From Serinibacter arcticus (GTDB lineage Bacteria > Actinomycetota > Actinomycetes > Actinomycetales > Beutenbergiaceae), in assembly GCF_003121705.1 (NCBI RefSeq), contig NZ_PYHR01000002.1, positions 992,001 through 1,056,000 of the forward strand: a DNA stretch of 64,000 bases. The letters run 5' to 3'. The notes below the pieces were generated by a model. That model searched no databases and was not told the origin of the DNA. It saw nothing but the letters and a program-made list of their open reading frames with translations. The translations under genes were made by a program, and so were the position numbers. Below are positions 45,186 through 55,682 of the stretch, piece by piece (position 1 is the stretch's first letter; each line of letters opens with the position of its first letter).

Positions 45186-46991
45186 TCAGCGCAGCGAGTC
45201 CACGACCTCGAGCACGGAGCTCACGGCACCCTGGACCGCGACCTCCTCCGTCACGCCGCTCGCGCGGCGGCGGACCTCGACGACGCCGTCGGCCAGGCCG
45301 CGACCGACCACGACGATGACCGGGATCCCGAGCAGCTCCGCGTCGGCGAACTTCACGCCGGGCGAGACCTTGCGGCGGTCGTCGACCAGGACGTCGAGCC
45401 CCTGTGCGACGAGCCCGGCGGCGATCTCCTCGGCCGCGGCGAACACGGCGTCGTCCTTGCCGGTCGCGACGACGTGCACCTGGGCGGGCGCGACGGCGAC
45501 CGGCCAGGTCAGGCCGCGCTCGTCGTGGAAGTTCTCGGCCAGCGCCGCGACGGCGCGCGAGACGCCGACGCCGTAGGAGCCCATGTGGACCACGCGCGCC
45601 TTCCCGTTCTGGTCGAGCACCGTCAGGCCCAGGGCCTGGGAGTACTTGGTGCCGAGGTCGAACACGTGACCCATCTCGATCCCGCGCGCGAGCTCCAGCG
45701 GGCCCGAGCCGTCGGGCGCGGCGTCGCCGGCGCGCACCTCCGCGGCCTCGACCGTGCCGTCGGCGGAGAAGTCGCGGCCGGCGACCAGCTCGAAGACGTG
45801 CCGGCCAGGCAGGTTCGCCCCGGTGATCCAGCTGGTGCCCGGGACGATGCGCGGGTCGAGGAGGTAGCGCACGGCGCCGCTGACGACGCGGCCGTCGTCG
45901 GCCAGCTCGCGTCCGCCGTCCCCGTTCGGGCCCAGCACGCCGGGGCCGATGTAGCCCTTGACGAGCTCGGGGTGGCGGGCGAAGTCGGCCTCGCCGGCGG
46001 CCTCGACGTCGGCGGGTGCCACGGCGGCCTCGAGCCGCTTCATGTCCACGTCGCGGTCGCCGGGGACGCCGACGACGACGAGCTCGCGCTCGCCGTCGGG
46101 GTGCGTGAGGACCACGACGACGTTCTTCAGCGTGTCGGCGGCGGTCCAGGCGCCCGAGGCGCGGGGGAAGCGCTCGTTGGCGACGTCGACCAGGCTCGCG
46201 ATCGTCGGGGTGTCGGGCGTGTCCTCGACGTGCGCCGCGGGGGCGTCGTCGAACGGGATCGCCTCCGGCACCGGAGTCGTGACGGCCTCGACGTTGGCCG
46301 CGTAGCCGCCGGCGGAGCGGACGTAGGTGTCCTCGCCGATCGGCGACGGCGAGAGGAACTCCTCGCTGCGGGAGCCGCCCATCGCACCTGACGTCGCCGC
46401 GACGATGACGTACGGCAGGCCGAGGCGCGCGAAGATGCGCTCGTACGCGTCCCGCTGCGCCTGGTAGGACGCGGCGTGGCTGTCGGCGTCGATGTCGAAG
46501 GTGTAGGCGTCCTTCATGATGAACTCGCGACCGCGCAGGAGGCCGGCGCGCGGGCGGGCCTCGTCGCGGTACTTGGTCTGGATCTGGTACAGCGCGAGCG
46601 GCAGGTCCTTGTAGGAGGAGTACAGGTCCTTCACCATCAGGGTGAACATCTCCTCGTGCGTGGGCGCGAGGAGGTAGTCGTTGCCGCGACGGTCCTGCAG
46701 CCGGAACAGGTTCGGGCCGTACTCCGTCCAGCGGTTCGTCGTCTCGTACGGCTCCCGCGGCAGCAGCGCCGGGAAGTGGATCTCCTGGGCGCCGGCGGCG
46801 GCCATCTCCTCGCGCACGACCTGCTCGACGTGGGCGAGCACCTTCAGCCCGAGCGGCAGCCAGGTGTAGATCCCGGGCGCGGCGCGGCGGATGTAGCCCG
46901 CCCGCACCAGCAGCTTGTGGGAGTCGACCTCGGCGTCGACGGGATCGTCACGCAGGGTACGCAGGAACAGGGAGGACATCCGCATCAGCAC
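45186..46991 (-). CDS. proS: Prolyl-tRNA synthetase, bacterial type
   Basis: Class II aminoacyl-tRNA synthetase charging tRNA-Pro. The 601-aa protein has [20 protein letters not shown] (motif 1 region), [10 protein letters not shown], the motif 2 stretch [14 protein letters not shown], the large bacterial INS editing domain in the middle, motif 3 [13 protein letters not shown] and the C-terminal anticodon domain ([20 protein letters not shown]). GTG 46991 is supported by TAGGCT 6 bases upstream (leaderless); ATGs two and four codons later are alternatives. Confidence 0.96.
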   Translation of the reverse strand: MLMRMSSLFLRTLRDDPVDAEVDSHKLLVRAGYIRRAAPGIYTWLPLGLKVLAHVEQVVREEMAAAGAQEIHFPALLPREPYETTNRWTEYGPNLFRLQDRRGNDYLLAPTHEEMFTLMVKDLYSSYKDLPLALYQIQTKYRDEARPRAGLLRGREFIMKDAYTFDIDADSHAASYQAQRDAYERIFARLGLPYVIVAATSGAMGGSRSEEFLSPSPIGEDTYVRSAGGYAANVEAVTTPVPEAIPFDDAPAAHVEDTPDTPTIASLVDVANERFPRASGAWTAADTLKNVVVVLTHPDGERELVVVGVPGDRDVDMKRLEAAVAPADVEAAGEADFARHPELVKGYIGPGVLGPNGDGGRELADDGRVVSGAVRYLLDPRIVPGTSWITGANLPGRHVFELVAGRDFSADGTVEAAEVRAGDAAPDGSGPLELARGIEMGHVFDLGTKYSQALGLTVLDQNGKARVVHMGSYGVGVSRAVAALAENFHDERGLTWPVAVAPAQVHVVATGKDDAVFAAAEEIAAGLVAQGLDVLVDDRRKVSPGVKFADAELLGIPVIVVVGRGLADGVVEVRRRASGVTEEVAVQGAVSSVLEVVDSLR

Positions 46992-46997
46992 GGAGCC

Positions 46998-47003
46998 AGC
47001 CTA
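46998..47003 (-). promoter_or_regulatory. proS leaderless -10 element
   Basis: TAGGCT on the minus strand, 6 bases before the GTG at 46991, 10 bases after the end of the upstream GNAT gene. Confidence 0.45.
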
Positions 47004-47012
47004 TGCCAGCGG

Positions 47013-47870
47013 CTACAGCACGACGGTCGCGTACGAGCCCACCTGCTCCATCCCCACGCGGCGGTACACCGCGCGGGCGGTGGAGTTGTAGTCGTTGACG
47101 TACAGCGACACGGTCCGCGCCCCGAGCGCGTAGGCGTGCTCGACGACGGCGGCGGTCCCGGCGGCCCCGACGCCGTGACCCCGCAGGTCCGGGTGCGTCC
47201 AGACCCCCTGGATCTGGGCGACGCCGAGCGCGAACGCCCCGATCTCCGCCTTGAACTCCACGCGGGGACCGTCCGGCCCGCGCCCGATCCGCACGAAGGA
47301 GCGGCCCGCCTCGATCAGCTGCCGCACCCGGGCGGCGTACGCCCCGCCGCTGCCCAGCGGCGAGTAGCCGTACTCCTCGGTGAACATCGCGACGCTCGCC
47401 GGCAGCACGAGGTCGAGCTCGCCCATCACGGCCTGCCGGACCCCGGCGTCGGGGGCGACCGCGGGGGTGCCCGAGATCGTCAGCGACGGCTGGTCGCCCC
47501 GCATCTGGCGCGGTCGGGGCCACGCCTGTGCGAGGTGGCTCCAGACGGTGTGGACCGCGGGGGCGTCGCCCACGAGCGAGGAGAAGCTCCGCTGGTGGAC
47601 GACGACGGCGCGCGCTATCGCCTCCAGGCCGCGGCCGGTGGGGCTGACCGGGACGACGTTGGCGCCGACCCACGCGAGGGCCTGCAGGCCGCCGTCGTCG
47701 TACGCGCCCCAGGCGCCCGAGCCGAAGGACGGGCGGCCGGCGCTGTCGGACAGGCGCACCGCAGCCAGCACGTTGGCCACCGGGTCGACGGCGCACAGGG
47801 CCAGCGCCGCGTCGAGGTCGGCCGGGCCGAGGGCCCGCGCCACCGGCCCCGCCGGGGTCCGCCAGCCCAC
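47013..47870 (-). CDS. GNAT acetyltransferase with N-terminal DUF4081-type domain
   Basis: A 285-aa protein. The N-terminal half (RALGPADLDAALALCAVDPV, NVLAAVRL, WVGANVVPV) is the DUF4081 type found in actinobacterial GNATs beside proS/ispG. The C-terminal half is a GNAT domain: IQGVWTHPDLRGHGVGAAGTAA over two parts, with the acetyl-CoA loop RGHGVGAAG, and VSLYVNDYNSTARAVYRRVG. The substrate is unknown. GTG 47870 lies 2 bases after the rseP stop. Confidence 0.85.
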   Translation of the reverse strand: MGWRTPAGPVARALGPADLDAALALCAVDPVANVLAAVRLSDSAGRPSFGSGAWGAYDDGGLQALAWVGANVVPVSPTGRGLEAIARAVVVHQRSFSSLVGDAPAVHTVWSHLAQAWPRPRQMRGDQPSLTISGTPAVAPDAGVRQAVMGELDLVLPASVAMFTEEYGYSPLGSGGAYAARVRQLIEAGRSFVRIGRGPDGPRVEFKAEIGAFALGVAQIQGVWTHPDLRGHGVGAAGTAAVVEHAYALGARTVSLYVNDYNSTARAVYRRVGMEQVGSYATVVL

Positions 47871-47872
47871 GC

Positions 47873-49183
47873 TCAGGCCAACGAGAGCGGGTCGACGATG
47901 TCGGCCACGGTGAGCAGGACGAACATCGCCGCCAGGGCGATGACCACGACGTACGTCAGCGGGAGGAGTCGGGCGACGTCGACCGGACCCGGGTCGGGTC
48001 GGCCGCGCAGGCGCGCGATCCGTCGGCGCAGACCCTCCCAGAGAGCCCCGGCGATGTGGCCGCCGTCGAGTGGCAGCAGCGGGATCATGTTGAACGCGAA
48101 CAGCGCGAGGTTGAGGGACGACAGCACCTGCAGCAGCGTGAGCGCCGAACCCGCGGCACCGAAGTCGGTGTCGAGGCTGGTGGCCTCGCCCGCGATCCGT
48201 CCCACCCCGATGAGGCCGACGACGCCGGGCTCCCGCTCGGCGTCGCCGAACGTCGAGGACACGACGCCGACGAGCTGGACCGGCAGCGTGACGACGATGC
48301 GGAACGTCTCTCCCACGCCTGCGACGAAGGTCTGACCGACCTCGCCGAGGCTCTGGCGCTCGAGCACCTCGACCGGGGTGATGCCGACGACCGGGATCGG
48401 GGCGGTGGTGACCTCGCCGTCGGCGCCGAGCACCTCGCGCTCCACGATCGACGGCGTCACCTCGAGGGCGACCTCGGCGCCGCCGCGGTCGACCACGACG
48501 TCGACGGGCCCGCTGCCACCGTCGCGGATGGCTGCCTGGACGGTCGGCCAGTCCGAGGCGGGCACGCCGTTCCAGGAGACGATCACGTCACCGACCTCGA
48601 GGCCGGCCGCGAGGGCGGGTGAGGGGGCGTCGGCGTCGGTGCACTCCGCGGCGCCCGCCGCGGGCAGGCACGTGGAGACCGCCCCCAGCGACGTGGTGGC
48701 GGCCGGCAGCCCGATACCGATGTTGGCGACGGCGAGCAGCACGAACGCGAGCACGAGGTTCGCGAACGGGCCGCCGGCCATGATGACGAGCTTGCGCGGC
48801 ACGGTGAGGGCGGCGAACGTCCGCCCCTCCTGGCCGGCGGGCACCTCGAGGCCGGAGAACTCCCTGGCCTCGGCGGCGATCGAGCGGGTGCGGCGGCGCC
48901 AGCCGGTGGCGCGGGCGGGGTCGCGGCGGGCGGCCGTGCCCGCGGGCAGCATCGCCTCGCTCGGGAACATGCCGACCATGCGGATGTAGCCGCCGAGCGG
49001 GATCGCCTTGAGCCCGTACTCGGTCTCGCCGCGGCGACGGCTCAGCAGCGAGGGCCCGAACCCGATCATGTACTGCGTGACGAGCACGCCGAACCGCTTC
49101 GCGGGAAGGAGGTGGCCCAGCTCGTGCCAGGCGATCGAGGCGAGCAGCCCCACGACGATGACGGCGACGCCGACCCAGAACAT
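47873..49183 (-). CDS. rseP: Site-2 membrane metalloprotease RseP/RasP family
   Basis: Intramembrane protease that releases anti-sigma factors and cleaves signal peptide remnants. The 436-aa protein begins in a membrane helix, has the zinc motif HELGH in AWHELGHLLPAKRF, one PDZ domain (PALAAGLEVGDVIVSWNGVPA in parts) in the external loop, the second ligand motif NMIPLLPLDGG and a C-terminal helix. Two cysteines before the PDZ (CLPAAGAAEC) may pair. ATG 49183 follows the DivIVA-repeat stop by 7 bases. In most actinobacteria dxr lies directly before and ispG directly after; neither is here. Confidence 0.93.
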   Translation of the reverse strand: MFWVGVAVIVVGLLASIAWHELGHLLPAKRFGVLVTQYMIGFGPSLLSRRRGETEYGLKAIPLGGYIRMVGMFPSEAMLPAGTAARRDPARATGWRRRTRSIAAEAREFSGLEVPAGQEGRTFAALTVPRKLVIMAGGPFANLVLAFVLLAVANIGIGLPAATTSLGAVSTCLPAAGAAECTDADAPSPALAAGLEVGDVIVSWNGVPASDWPTVQAAIRDGGSGPVDVVVDRGGAEVALEVTPSIVEREVLGADGEVTTAPIPVVGITPVEVLERQSLGEVGQTFVAGVGETFRIVVTLPVQLVGVVSSTFGDAEREPGVVGLIGVGRIAGEATSLDTDFGAAGSALTLLQVLSSLNLALFAFNMIPLLPLDGGHIAGALWEGLRRRIARLRGRPDPGPVDVARLLPLTYVVVIALAAMFVLLTVADIVDPLSLA

Positions 49184-49190
49184 CGTCAGG

Positions 49191-49796
49191 TCACTCGACG
49201 GCGAGCAGAACGTCCACGACGCGGTCGAGGTAGGCGTCCACCGGACCTTCGGCGTAGGCGCGCGAGCGCGGTGCGGAGGCGAACGTCGTGGAGCGGACCT
49301 GGGCCGCCTTGATGGCCGTGCCCTCGTCGAAGTAGGCGACCAGGCGGTCGAGCAGCGCGTCGACCTGGGCGGAGTCGTAGCCGCGACCGCGCTCCGGCGG
49401 GGCGAACCGCTCGCGCGGCGGGCGGGTGAGGCGCTCGTAGAGCGTGGTGGCGCGCTCGACGACACCGCTCATCCAGGAGCTCTGGCCGTTCTCCGCGATG
49501 AAGTCGGCGCGGTCGGCCGCGACGAACGCCGCCTCGAGACGGTCGAGGGCCGCGTCGACGGCGGCCGGGGCGTAGCCGTGCCGCACCAGGTCGAACGCGG
49601 CGACCCGGACGGCGGAGGCGTCCAGCGGCTCCTCGGCGGGCGTGGTGTCGGGCTCGTCCGGCCCGTCCGCCTGCTCGCTCGCGTCGCCGGTGACGCTCCC
49701 CTCGTAGTCGCGACGGGCGCGCTCGAAGAAGGTGTCGACCTGCTCGATGTCGTACCCGCGCGCCGTCGCCGACACCCGGGGGAACAGCTCCGTCAC
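49191..49796 (-). CDS. DivIVA-domain repeat protein
   Basis: A 201-aa protein with four degenerate copies of the DivIVA N-terminal signature, GYxxxxVDxxLDR: [20 protein letters not shown] (about 13-32), [39 protein letters not shown] and [19 protein letters not shown]. It fits the actinobacterial DivI1A-repeat family. DivIVA domains bind curved membrane and scaffold polar growth, but this protein lacks the long coiled coil. GTG 49796 overlaps the rlmN stop as GTGA. A Thr/Asp/Glu-rich linker separates copies one and two. Confidence 0.85.
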   Translation of the reverse strand: MTELFPRVSATARGYDIEQVDTFFERARRDYEGSVTGDASEQADGPDEPDTTPAEEPLDASAVRVAAFDLVRHGYAPAAVDAALDRLEAAFVAADRADFIAENGQSSWMSGVVERATTLYERLTRPPRERFAPPERGRGYDSAQVDALLDRLVAYFDEGTAIKAAQVRSTTFASAPRSRAYAEGPVDAYLDRVVDVLLAVE

Positions 49797-51031
49797 TCCG
49801 TCGTCTCCTTCTCGCCGCTGTCCGAGGCCTGCTCCTCGCGACCGGCCGGGACGTCGCGGCCGGGCTGGTCCTCGGCTCCCGCCGCCAGCTGCCCGCACGC
49901 CCCGTCGATGTCGCTGCCGCGGGTGTCCCTGACCGTGGTCGGGATGCCTGCGTGACGCAACCGTGCCACGAACTCGTCCTCGACGGCGGGATCGCTCGCC
50001 GTCCACTTCGAGCCGGGCGTCGGGTTCAGCGGGATGGGGTTGACGTGCACCCAGCCGCGGCCCCGCTTGATCAGCTCGTCGGCCAGGAGCGTCGCGCGCC
50101 AGCCGTGGTCGTTCATGTCGCGGATGAGGGCGTACTCGATGCTCACGCGGCGACCGGTGACGTCGAAGTAGTGACGGGCGGCGTCGAGCGCCTCCCCCAC
50201 CTTCCACCGGGAGTTGATCGGGATGAGCTCGTCGCGCAGCTCGTCGTCGGGGGCGTGCAGCGAGAGCGCAAGGGTGACCGGCATCTTCTCGTCGGCGAGC
50301 TTGCGCATCGCGGGGACGAGGCCGACGGTCGAGACGGTGATGTTGCGCGCGGAGAGACCGAAGCCGTCCGGGGCGGGGTTGATCATGCGACGCACGGCGC
50401 CGACGACGGCCTTGTAGTTGGCCAGCGGTTCGCCCATCCCCATGAACACGACGTTGCTCAGGCGGTTCGGGCCCCGCGAGGTGAGCCCGTCACGGCTCGC
50501 GGCGGCCGCGAGGCGGACCTGCTCGATGATCTCGGCGGTCGACAGGTTGCGCGTCAGACCGAGCTGGCCGGTGGCGCAGAACGGGCACGCCATGCCGCAA
50601 CCCGCCTGGCTCGACACGCACAGCGTGGTGCGGTCGCGGTACTGCATGAGGACGGACTCGACCTTCGCGCCGTCGTGCATCGACCACAGCGTCTTGAGCG
50701 TCTCGCCACCGTCCGCCGCCATCGTGCGCACGGGCGTGATGAGCTCGGGCAGGAGGGCGTCGACGAGCTCGTCGCGGGCCGCGGCGGGCAGGTCGGACAT
50801 CTGCTCGGCGTCCCGCGTGAAGTGGGTGAAGTAGTGCCGCGAGAGCTGATCGGCCCGGAAGCCCGGGATACCGAGCTCGGCGACCTTCGCCTTCCGCTCG
50901 GCGGACGTCAGGTCGGCGAGGTGCATCGGCGGCTTGCCCCGACGCGGGGCCGCCATCTGCAGGCGCGGGCGGTCGCCGGGGGTGGCGGCGGGGACGCCGG
51001 CCGTACCGGTGGGCGGGGTCGTGGTCGTCAT
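49793..51031 (-). CDS. rlmN: 23S rRNA (adenine2503-C2)-methyltransferase
   Basis: Radical-SAM enzyme methylating A2503 of 23S rRNA and A37 of some tRNAs. The 412-aa protein has the CX3CX2C cluster motif in [24 protein letters not shown], and [18 protein letters not shown] as landmarks, and the methyl-carrier Cys in the stretch [10 protein letters not shown]. The last 35 residues are Glu/Asp/Gln rich and not conserved. Start ATG 51031. It is upstream of, and coupled to, the DivIVA-repeat gene. Confidence 0.95.
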   Translation of the reverse strand: MTTTTPPTGTAGVPAATPGDRPRLQMAAPRRGKPPMHLADLTSAERKAKVAELGIPGFRADQLSRHYFTHFTRDAEQMSDLPAAARDELVDALLPELITPVRTMAADGGETLKTLWSMHDGAKVESVLMQYRDRTTLCVSSQAGCGMACPFCATGQLGLTRNLSTAEIIEQVRLAAAASRDGLTSRGPNRLSNVVFMGMGEPLANYKAVVGAVRRMINPAPDGFGLSARNITVSTVGLVPAMRKLADEKMPVTLALSLHAPDDELRDELIPINSRWKVGEALDAARHYFDVTGRRVSIEYALIRDMNDHGWRATLLADELIKRGRGWVHVNPIPLNPTPGSKWTASDPAVEDEFVARLRHAGIPTTVRDTRGSDIDGACGQLAAGAEDQPGRDVPAGREEQASDSGEKETTE

Positions 51032-51092
51032 GGTGGCTCCATTGTGCCCTGCAGGCCGTCGGTCGGCCGTGCGGGCGGTTGTTCGTGGCAGG

Positions 51093-52250
51093 TCAGAGGG
51101 CGGGGGCGGCGAGGGCGAGGGCGGTCACCACGACCGGCGCCGCCACCAGGAGCGAGTCGACTCGGTCGAGGACGCCGCCGTGGCCCGGCAGCATGGCACC
51201 CATGTCCTTCATCCCCAGGTCGCGCTTGATGAGGGACTCGCCGAGGTCGCCGACCATCCCGGCGAGCACCGCGAGCGCTCCGATGCCCGCTCCGACGTAC
51301 CAGGGGGCGTCGAGCGCGAGCGAGACGAGGAGGGCGCCGACGACGGAGCTCAGCAGCAGCGAGCCGCCCAGCCCCTCCCAGGACTTCTTGGGGCTGATGG
51401 TCGGGGCGAGCGCGTGCCGACCGAACGTGACACCGGCCGCCCACCCCCCGGTGTCGCACGCCACGATCAGGGCGACGACGATGAGGACGCGCCACGCGCC
51501 GTCGTCCTCCGCGAGGGCGAGGGCGAGGAAGGACGCCAGGAAGGGCACGTAGGCGGTGACGAAGATCGCGGCGCTGGCGTTGCGCAGCACGCGCAGGCCT
51601 CCGCCGTCGAGCACGCACCACACGAAGACGCCGCCCGCCGTCAGCACGAACGCCACCAGCAGCGCCTCGGTCCCCGCCAGGTAGGCGGAGACGAACATGC
51701 CCACCGTGCCCACCATGATCGGGAGCACCGGCAGCGTGATGTTCTGACGGGCCAGCGCGGCCCGCAGCTCGATGAGGGCCCCGGCCACGGTGACGAGGGC
51801 GAACAGCCCGAACGCCTCCTTGCGGATGAACAGGCTGGCGAGCAGGAGCCCGACCAGCCCCACACCGACGCCGACGGCGACGGGCACGTTGCGGCCCGCA
51901 CGCGCCGTGAGGACGTCGCTCGGTGTGGGCTCGGGGGCGAGCGGGGCCGTGAGGTCGAGGTCAGCGGGGGCGGTGGGGATGGTGGGGATCGTCGACGTCG
52001 TCGTGGCCGCGGGGGCCGACGGCACGGCGGCGGGGACGGGTCGCGGCGCGGCCTCCGTGACGGGGACCGGCTCGGGCTCGGCGACCGGTTCGGGCTCGGC
52101 GACCGGCTCGGGCTCCGCGACGGGCTCCGCCGTCGGGCCCTCGTCGGACACGGCCGGGAGGACGCCAGACTCCCGCAGCGCCCTCAGCTCACGGCGGGTG
52201 AGAGGGCGTGCGGGGGTCTCGGGGTCGTCCTGCGTCATGCGGTCGTTCAC
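51093..52250 (-). CDS. cdsA: Phosphatidate cytidylyltransferase
   Basis: Makes CDP-diacylglycerol, the substrate of PgsA (encoded at 18.3 kb). The 385-aa protein has an unusually long hydrophilic N-terminus of about 115 residues with a threefold EPVAEP repeat, then eight or so membrane helices and the signature ending in [13 protein letters not shown] and [17 protein letters not shown] 52250 overlaps the frr stop as GTGA; an inner ATG four codons later is the alternative. The N-terminal tail is typical of relatives but has no known role. Confidence 0.93.
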   Translation of the reverse strand: MNDRMTQDDPETPARPLTRRELRALRESGVLPAVSDEGPTAEPVAEPEPVAEPEPVAEPEPVPVTEAAPRPVPAAVPSAPAATTTSTIPTIPTAPADLDLTAPLAPEPTPSDVLTARAGRNVPVAVGVGVGLVGLLLASLFIRKEAFGLFALVTVAGALIELRAALARQNITLPVLPIMVGTVGMFVSAYLAGTEALLVAFVLTAGGVFVWCVLDGGGLRVLRNASAAIFVTAYVPFLASFLALALAEDDGAWRVLIVVALIVACDTGGWAAGVTFGRHALAPTISPKKSWEGLGGSLLLSSVVGALLVSLALDAPWYVGAGIGALAVLAGMVGDLGESLIKRDLGMKDMGAMLPGHGGVLDRVDSLLVAAPVVVTALALAAPAL

Positions 52251-52804
52251 ACCTCGAGGAGCTCGCGCTCCTTGTTCGACAGCAGGTCGTCGATGACGTC
52301 GACGTGCGCCTTCGTCAGGGACTCGAGCTCCTTCTCGGCGCGCGCACCCTCGTCCTCGCCGGCCTCGCCGTCCTTGACGATGCGGTCGAGCTCGTCCTTC
52401 GCCTTGCGGCGGACGCCGCGCACCGAGACGCGGGCGTCCTCGCCCTTGGTCTTGGCGAGCTTGACGTACTCGCGGCGGCGCTCCTCCGTGAGCTGCGGCA
52501 GGGAGATGCGGATGACGTTGCCGTCGTCGGTCGGGTTGACCCCGAGGTCGGACTCGCGCAGCGCCTTGATGATGTCGTTCGTGGCCGCGCGGTCGTAGGG
52601 GTTGATCAGCACGACGCGCGCCTCCGGGATGGTCACCCCGGCGAGCTGCTGCAGCGGCGTGGGCGCGCCGTAGTAGTCCACCAGGACCTTGGTGAACAGC
52701 CCCGCGTTCGCGCGACCGGTGCGGATGGACGCCAGCTCCTCGCGCGCCACCTCCACGGCCTTGTCCATCTTGTCCTCGGCCTCGAGGAGAACGTCGTCGA
52801 TCAC
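52247..52804 (-). CDS. frr: Ribosome recycling factor
   Basis: Splits post-termination ribosomes with EF-G. The 185-aa protein shows [58 protein letters not shown] in parts, and [19 protein letters not shown], the whole RRF fold. GTG 52804 has AAGGAG 6 bases upstream, which decides the start. A 129-base spacer separates it from pyrH; nothing but weak inverted repeats is seen there. Confidence 0.97.
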   Translation of the reverse strand: MIDDVLLEAEDKMDKAVEVAREELASIRTGRANAGLFTKVLVDYYGAPTPLQQLAGVTIPEARVVLINPYDRAATNDIIKALRESDLGVNPTDDGNVIRISLPQLTEERRREYVKLAKTKGEDARVSVRGVRRKAKDELDRIVKDGEAGEDEGARAEKELESLTKAHVDVIDDLLSNKERELLEV

Positions 52805-52933
52805 AGCAGCTCCTTCTTGTGCGTGGCGCACGTCGGCGCGGCCGGGTGGGCCGCTGATGTCTCGTGAAAGCGGTGGTGACTTCTCAGGTCGACGCCGGGC
52901 TCCGTCGTCGCGACGGCCCCGGCGGGCGGTGAC

Positions 52934-53662
52934 TCAGGAGGTGACCAGCGTCCCGATACTCTCACCTCGGAGGGCCCGTGTGACGTTGCCCCGCTCCCCC
53001 ATCCCGAAGACGCGCATCGGCAGCGCGTTGTCACGGCTGAGGCTGAACGCCGTCGCGTCGACGACCTTGAGGTCCTGCTGGATCGCCTGGTCGAACGTCA
53101 GACGCTCGAGACGGCGGGCGGTCGGGTCGGTGCGCGGGTCCGCGGTGTAGACCGCGTCGACGCCGTTCTTGCCGACCAGCACCTCCTGGCAGTGGGTCTC
53201 CAGCGCGCGCTGGATCGCGACGGTGTCGGTGGAGAAGTACGGCATGCCGGCGCCGGCGCCGAAGATCACGGCTCGGCCCTTCTCGAGGTGACGGATCGCG
53301 CGCAGCGGGATGTACGGCTCGGCGACCTGGCCCATCGTGATGGCGGTCTGCACGCGGGTGCTCACACCGGCCTTCTCCAGGAAGTCCTGCAGTGCCAGGC
53401 AGTTCATGACCGTGCCGAGCATGCCCATGTAGTCGGCGCGCGAGCGGTCGATCCCCCGCTGGGAGAGCTCGGCGCCGCGGAAGAAGTTGCCCCCACCCAC
53501 GACGATGGCGACCTGCACGCCCTCGTCGACGGCTGCCGCGATCTCGCCGGCGACGCTCGAGACGACGTCAGGGTCGAGGCCGATGCTGCCACCGCCGAAC
53601 ACCTCGCCCGAGAGCTTGAGGAGCACGCGGCGTGCTGGGGTGGTTTCCGACGTCGTCGTCAC
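52934..53662 (-). CDS. pyrH: UMP kinase
   Basis: Phosphorylates UMP to UDP for pyrimidine nucleotide supply. The 242-aa protein has [43 protein letters not shown] and [14 protein letters not shown], all from the amino-acid kinase fold of bacterial UMP kinases, including the uracil and ATP loops. GTG 53662 has AGGAGG upstream. Order rpsB-tsf-pyrH-frr-cdsA is canonical. Confidence 0.97.
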   Translation of the reverse strand: MTTTSETTPARRVLLKLSGEVFGGGSIGLDPDVVSSVAGEIAAAVDEGVQVAIVVGGGNFFRGAELSQRGIDRSRADYMGMLGTVMNCLALQDFLEKAGVSTRVQTAITMGQVAEPYIPLRAIRHLEKGRAVIFGAGAGMPYFSTDTVAIQRALETHCQEVLVGKNGVDAVYTADPRTDPTARRLERLTFDQAIQQDLKVVDATAFSLSRDNALPMRVFGMGERGNVTRALRGESIGTLVTS

Positions 53663-53772
53663 CTCGGGGCCTCCTGGAGCGGCTGGTTCGAGCGGTGCGG
53701 GTGGGTGGTGCGGGTGGTGCAGGTGGTACAGGTCGAGCTGGGCACGGCCGGGACGGGCCCGGATGTGCGTGT

Positions 53773-53810
53773 GGCCTCGGACGGCCGGGAGGACCCGGCC
53801 GTCCGAGGCC
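53773..53810. terminator. 17-bp terminator hairpin after tsf
   Basis: Arms 53773-53789 and 53794-53810, AGGA loop, perfect pairing. It starts 10 bases past the tsf stop on the minus strand and separates rpsB-tsf from pyrH-frr-cdsA. A G/T-rich imperfect direct repeat (GTGGTGCGGGTG-like units) follows at 53698-53735. Confidence 0.8.
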
Positions 53811-53819
53811 AGCGCGGGA

Positions 53820-54665
53820 TCAGGCCCCGACGCGGTAGCGCACGAAGCCGGTGACCTCGCCGCCGGCGTCCTTCACGACCTGACCGACCGACTTCTTCGG
53901 GTCACGCGCGAACGCCTGCTCGAGGAGCACCTGGTCCTTGAAGAACCCGTTGAGACGGCCCTCGATGATCTTCGGGAGCGCGGCCTCGGGCTTGCCCTCG
54001 TTGCGCGAGGTCTCCTCGGCGATGCGACGCTCGTCGGCGACGGTGTCCGCGGGGACCTCGTCGCGGATGAGGTAGACCGGGGAGAATGCGGCGACGTGCA
54101 TCGCGACCTCGCCGGCGATCTCGGCGGCCGGCTTGCTGCTGGCCACGAGGACGCCGACCTGCGGGGGCAGGTCCTTGGCCGTGCGGTGCAGGTAGACCGA
54201 GATGTTCTCGCCGGCCAGACGGGCCACGCGACGCACGACGATCTTCTCGCCGAGCGTGGCGGCCGTCTCGTCGACGACGTCCTGGACGGTCTTCTCGCCG
54301 ATGTAGCTGGCGGCGAGCGCCTCGGCGTCAGCCGCGCCGGAGGCCACGGCAGCACCGAGGACCTTCTCGGCGAGGTCGATGAACGTCGCGTTCTTCGCCA
54401 CGAAGTCGGTCTCGGCGTTGACCTCGACCAGGATGCCGATCTGGCCGTCGGCGTCGGGGGCGTCCACGACGGCAGCGACCACGAGGCCCTCCGACGCGCT
54501 ACGACCCTCGCGCTTGGCGACGCCCTTCAGACCCTTGACGCGGATGAGCTCCATCGCCTTGTCGACGTCGCCGCCGGACTCGTCCAGCGCCTTCTTGACG
54601 TCCATCATGCCGGCGCCGGACTTCTCCCGCAGCGCCTTGATGTCGGCAGCGGTGTAGTTCGCCAT
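53820..54665 (-). CDS. tsf: Elongation factor Ts
   Basis: Guanine nucleotide exchange factor for EF-Tu. The 281-aa protein has the N-terminal UBA-like domain ([19 protein letters not shown]), the core ETDFVAKN motif that reaches into EF-Tu, and [22 protein letters not shown] 54665 has only a weak purine run upstream. Follows rpsB by 42 bases in the same transcript. Confidence 0.97.
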   Translation of the reverse strand: MANYTAADIKALREKSGAGMMDVKKALDESGGDVDKAMELIRVKGLKGVAKREGRSASEGLVVAAVVDAPDADGQIGILVEVNAETDFVAKNATFIDLAEKVLGAAVASGAADAEALAASYIGEKTVQDVVDETAATLGEKIVVRRVARLAGENISVYLHRTAKDLPPQVGVLVASSKPAAEIAGEVAMHVAAFSPVYLIRDEVPADTVADERRIAEETSRNEGKPEAALPKIIEGRLNGFFKDQVLLEQAFARDPKKSVGQVVKDAGGEVTGFVRYRVGA

Positions 54666-54707
54666 GTTTCTGTGACTCTCTCTCGTCAGTGCTGGGGGGA
54701 GACGTTC

Positions 54708-55682
54708 TCAGGCGTTGGTGTCGTCGGAGGCCGGGGCGGCCTCCTCGACGGCCTCGACCTCGGCCTCGGCCGCGACCTCGGCCTCGACGGCCTCCTCGAC
54801 GGCGACCTCGGCCACGACCTCGGCGGCCACGGCCACCTCGTCGGCGACCTCGGAGTCGGCGGCGGCCTCGGCCGCGACCTCGGTGGCGGCCTCGGCCACG
54901 ACCTCGGCCTCACCGGCGGCGAGGAGCTCCTGCTCCCAGGCCGCGAGCGGCTCGGACGCAGCGGCGTCACCGGCGGCGGCGGAGCCGCCCGAGTGACGGG
55001 CGATGGTGCCCTCGGCGACGGCGTCCGCGATCACGCGGGTGAGCAGACCGACGGCGCGGATCGCGTCGTCGTTGCCCGGGATCGGGAAGTCGACCTCGTC
55101 CGGGTCGCAGTTGGTGTCGAGGATCGCGACGATCGGGATGTTGAGCTTGCGCGCCTCGGCGATCGCGAGGTGCTCCTTCTTCGTGTCGACGATCCACACG
55201 GCGGAGGGGACCTTGCCCATGGTGCGGATACCACCGAGGGTGCGCTCCAGCTTCACCTTCTCGCGGTTCATCATGAGGAGCTCCTTCTTCGTGCGGCCGG
55301 ACGCGGCCACGTCGTCGAAGTCGACGCCCTCGAGCTCGGCGAGGCGCGCGAGGCGCTTGCTCACCGTCTGGAAGTTGGTCAGCATGCCGCCGAGCCAGCG
55401 CTGGTTGACGTAGGGCATGCCCACGCGCGCGGCCTGCTCGGCGACGGCCTCCTGGGCCTGCTTCTTCGTGCCGACGAAGAGGATGGAGCCACCGTGGGCC
55501 ACCGTCTCCTTGACGAAGTTGTAGGCGCGGTCGATGTCGACCAGCGACTGCTGCAGGTCGATGATGTAGATGCCGTTGCGCTCGGTGAAGATGAATCGCT
55601 TCATCTTCGGGTTCCAACGGCGGGTCTGGTGCCCGAAGTGAACGCCGCTCTCGAGGAGCTGGCGCATGGTGACGACGGCCAT
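54708..55682 (-). CDS. rpsB: 30S ribosomal protein S2 with an acidic C-terminal tail
   Basis: The first 235 residues are a normal S2: [56 protein letters not shown] and PNDDAIRA-like [12 protein letters not shown]. The last 90 residues (about 54708-54990) are almost only Ala, Glu, Val and Asp in AEVVAEAA-type repeats. Such tails occur in actinobacterial S2 but vary in length; this one is long. ATG 55682 has AAAGGAC upstream. Total length 324 aa against about 260 for typical S2. Confidence 0.96.
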   Translation of the reverse strand: MAVVTMRQLLESGVHFGHQTRRWNPKMKRFIFTERNGIYIIDLQQSLVDIDRAYNFVKETVAHGGSILFVGTKKQAQEAVAEQAARVGMPYVNQRWLGGMLTNFQTVSKRLARLAELEGVDFDDVAASGRTKKELLMMNREKVKLERTLGGIRTMGKVPSAVWIVDTKKEHLAIAEARKLNIPIVAILDTNCDPDEVDFPIPGNDDAIRAVGLLTRVIADAVAEGTIARHSGGSAAAGDAAASEPLAAWEQELLAAGEAEVVAEAATEVAAEAAADSEVADEVAVAAEVVAEVAVEEAVEAEVAAEAEVEAVEEAAPASDDTNA

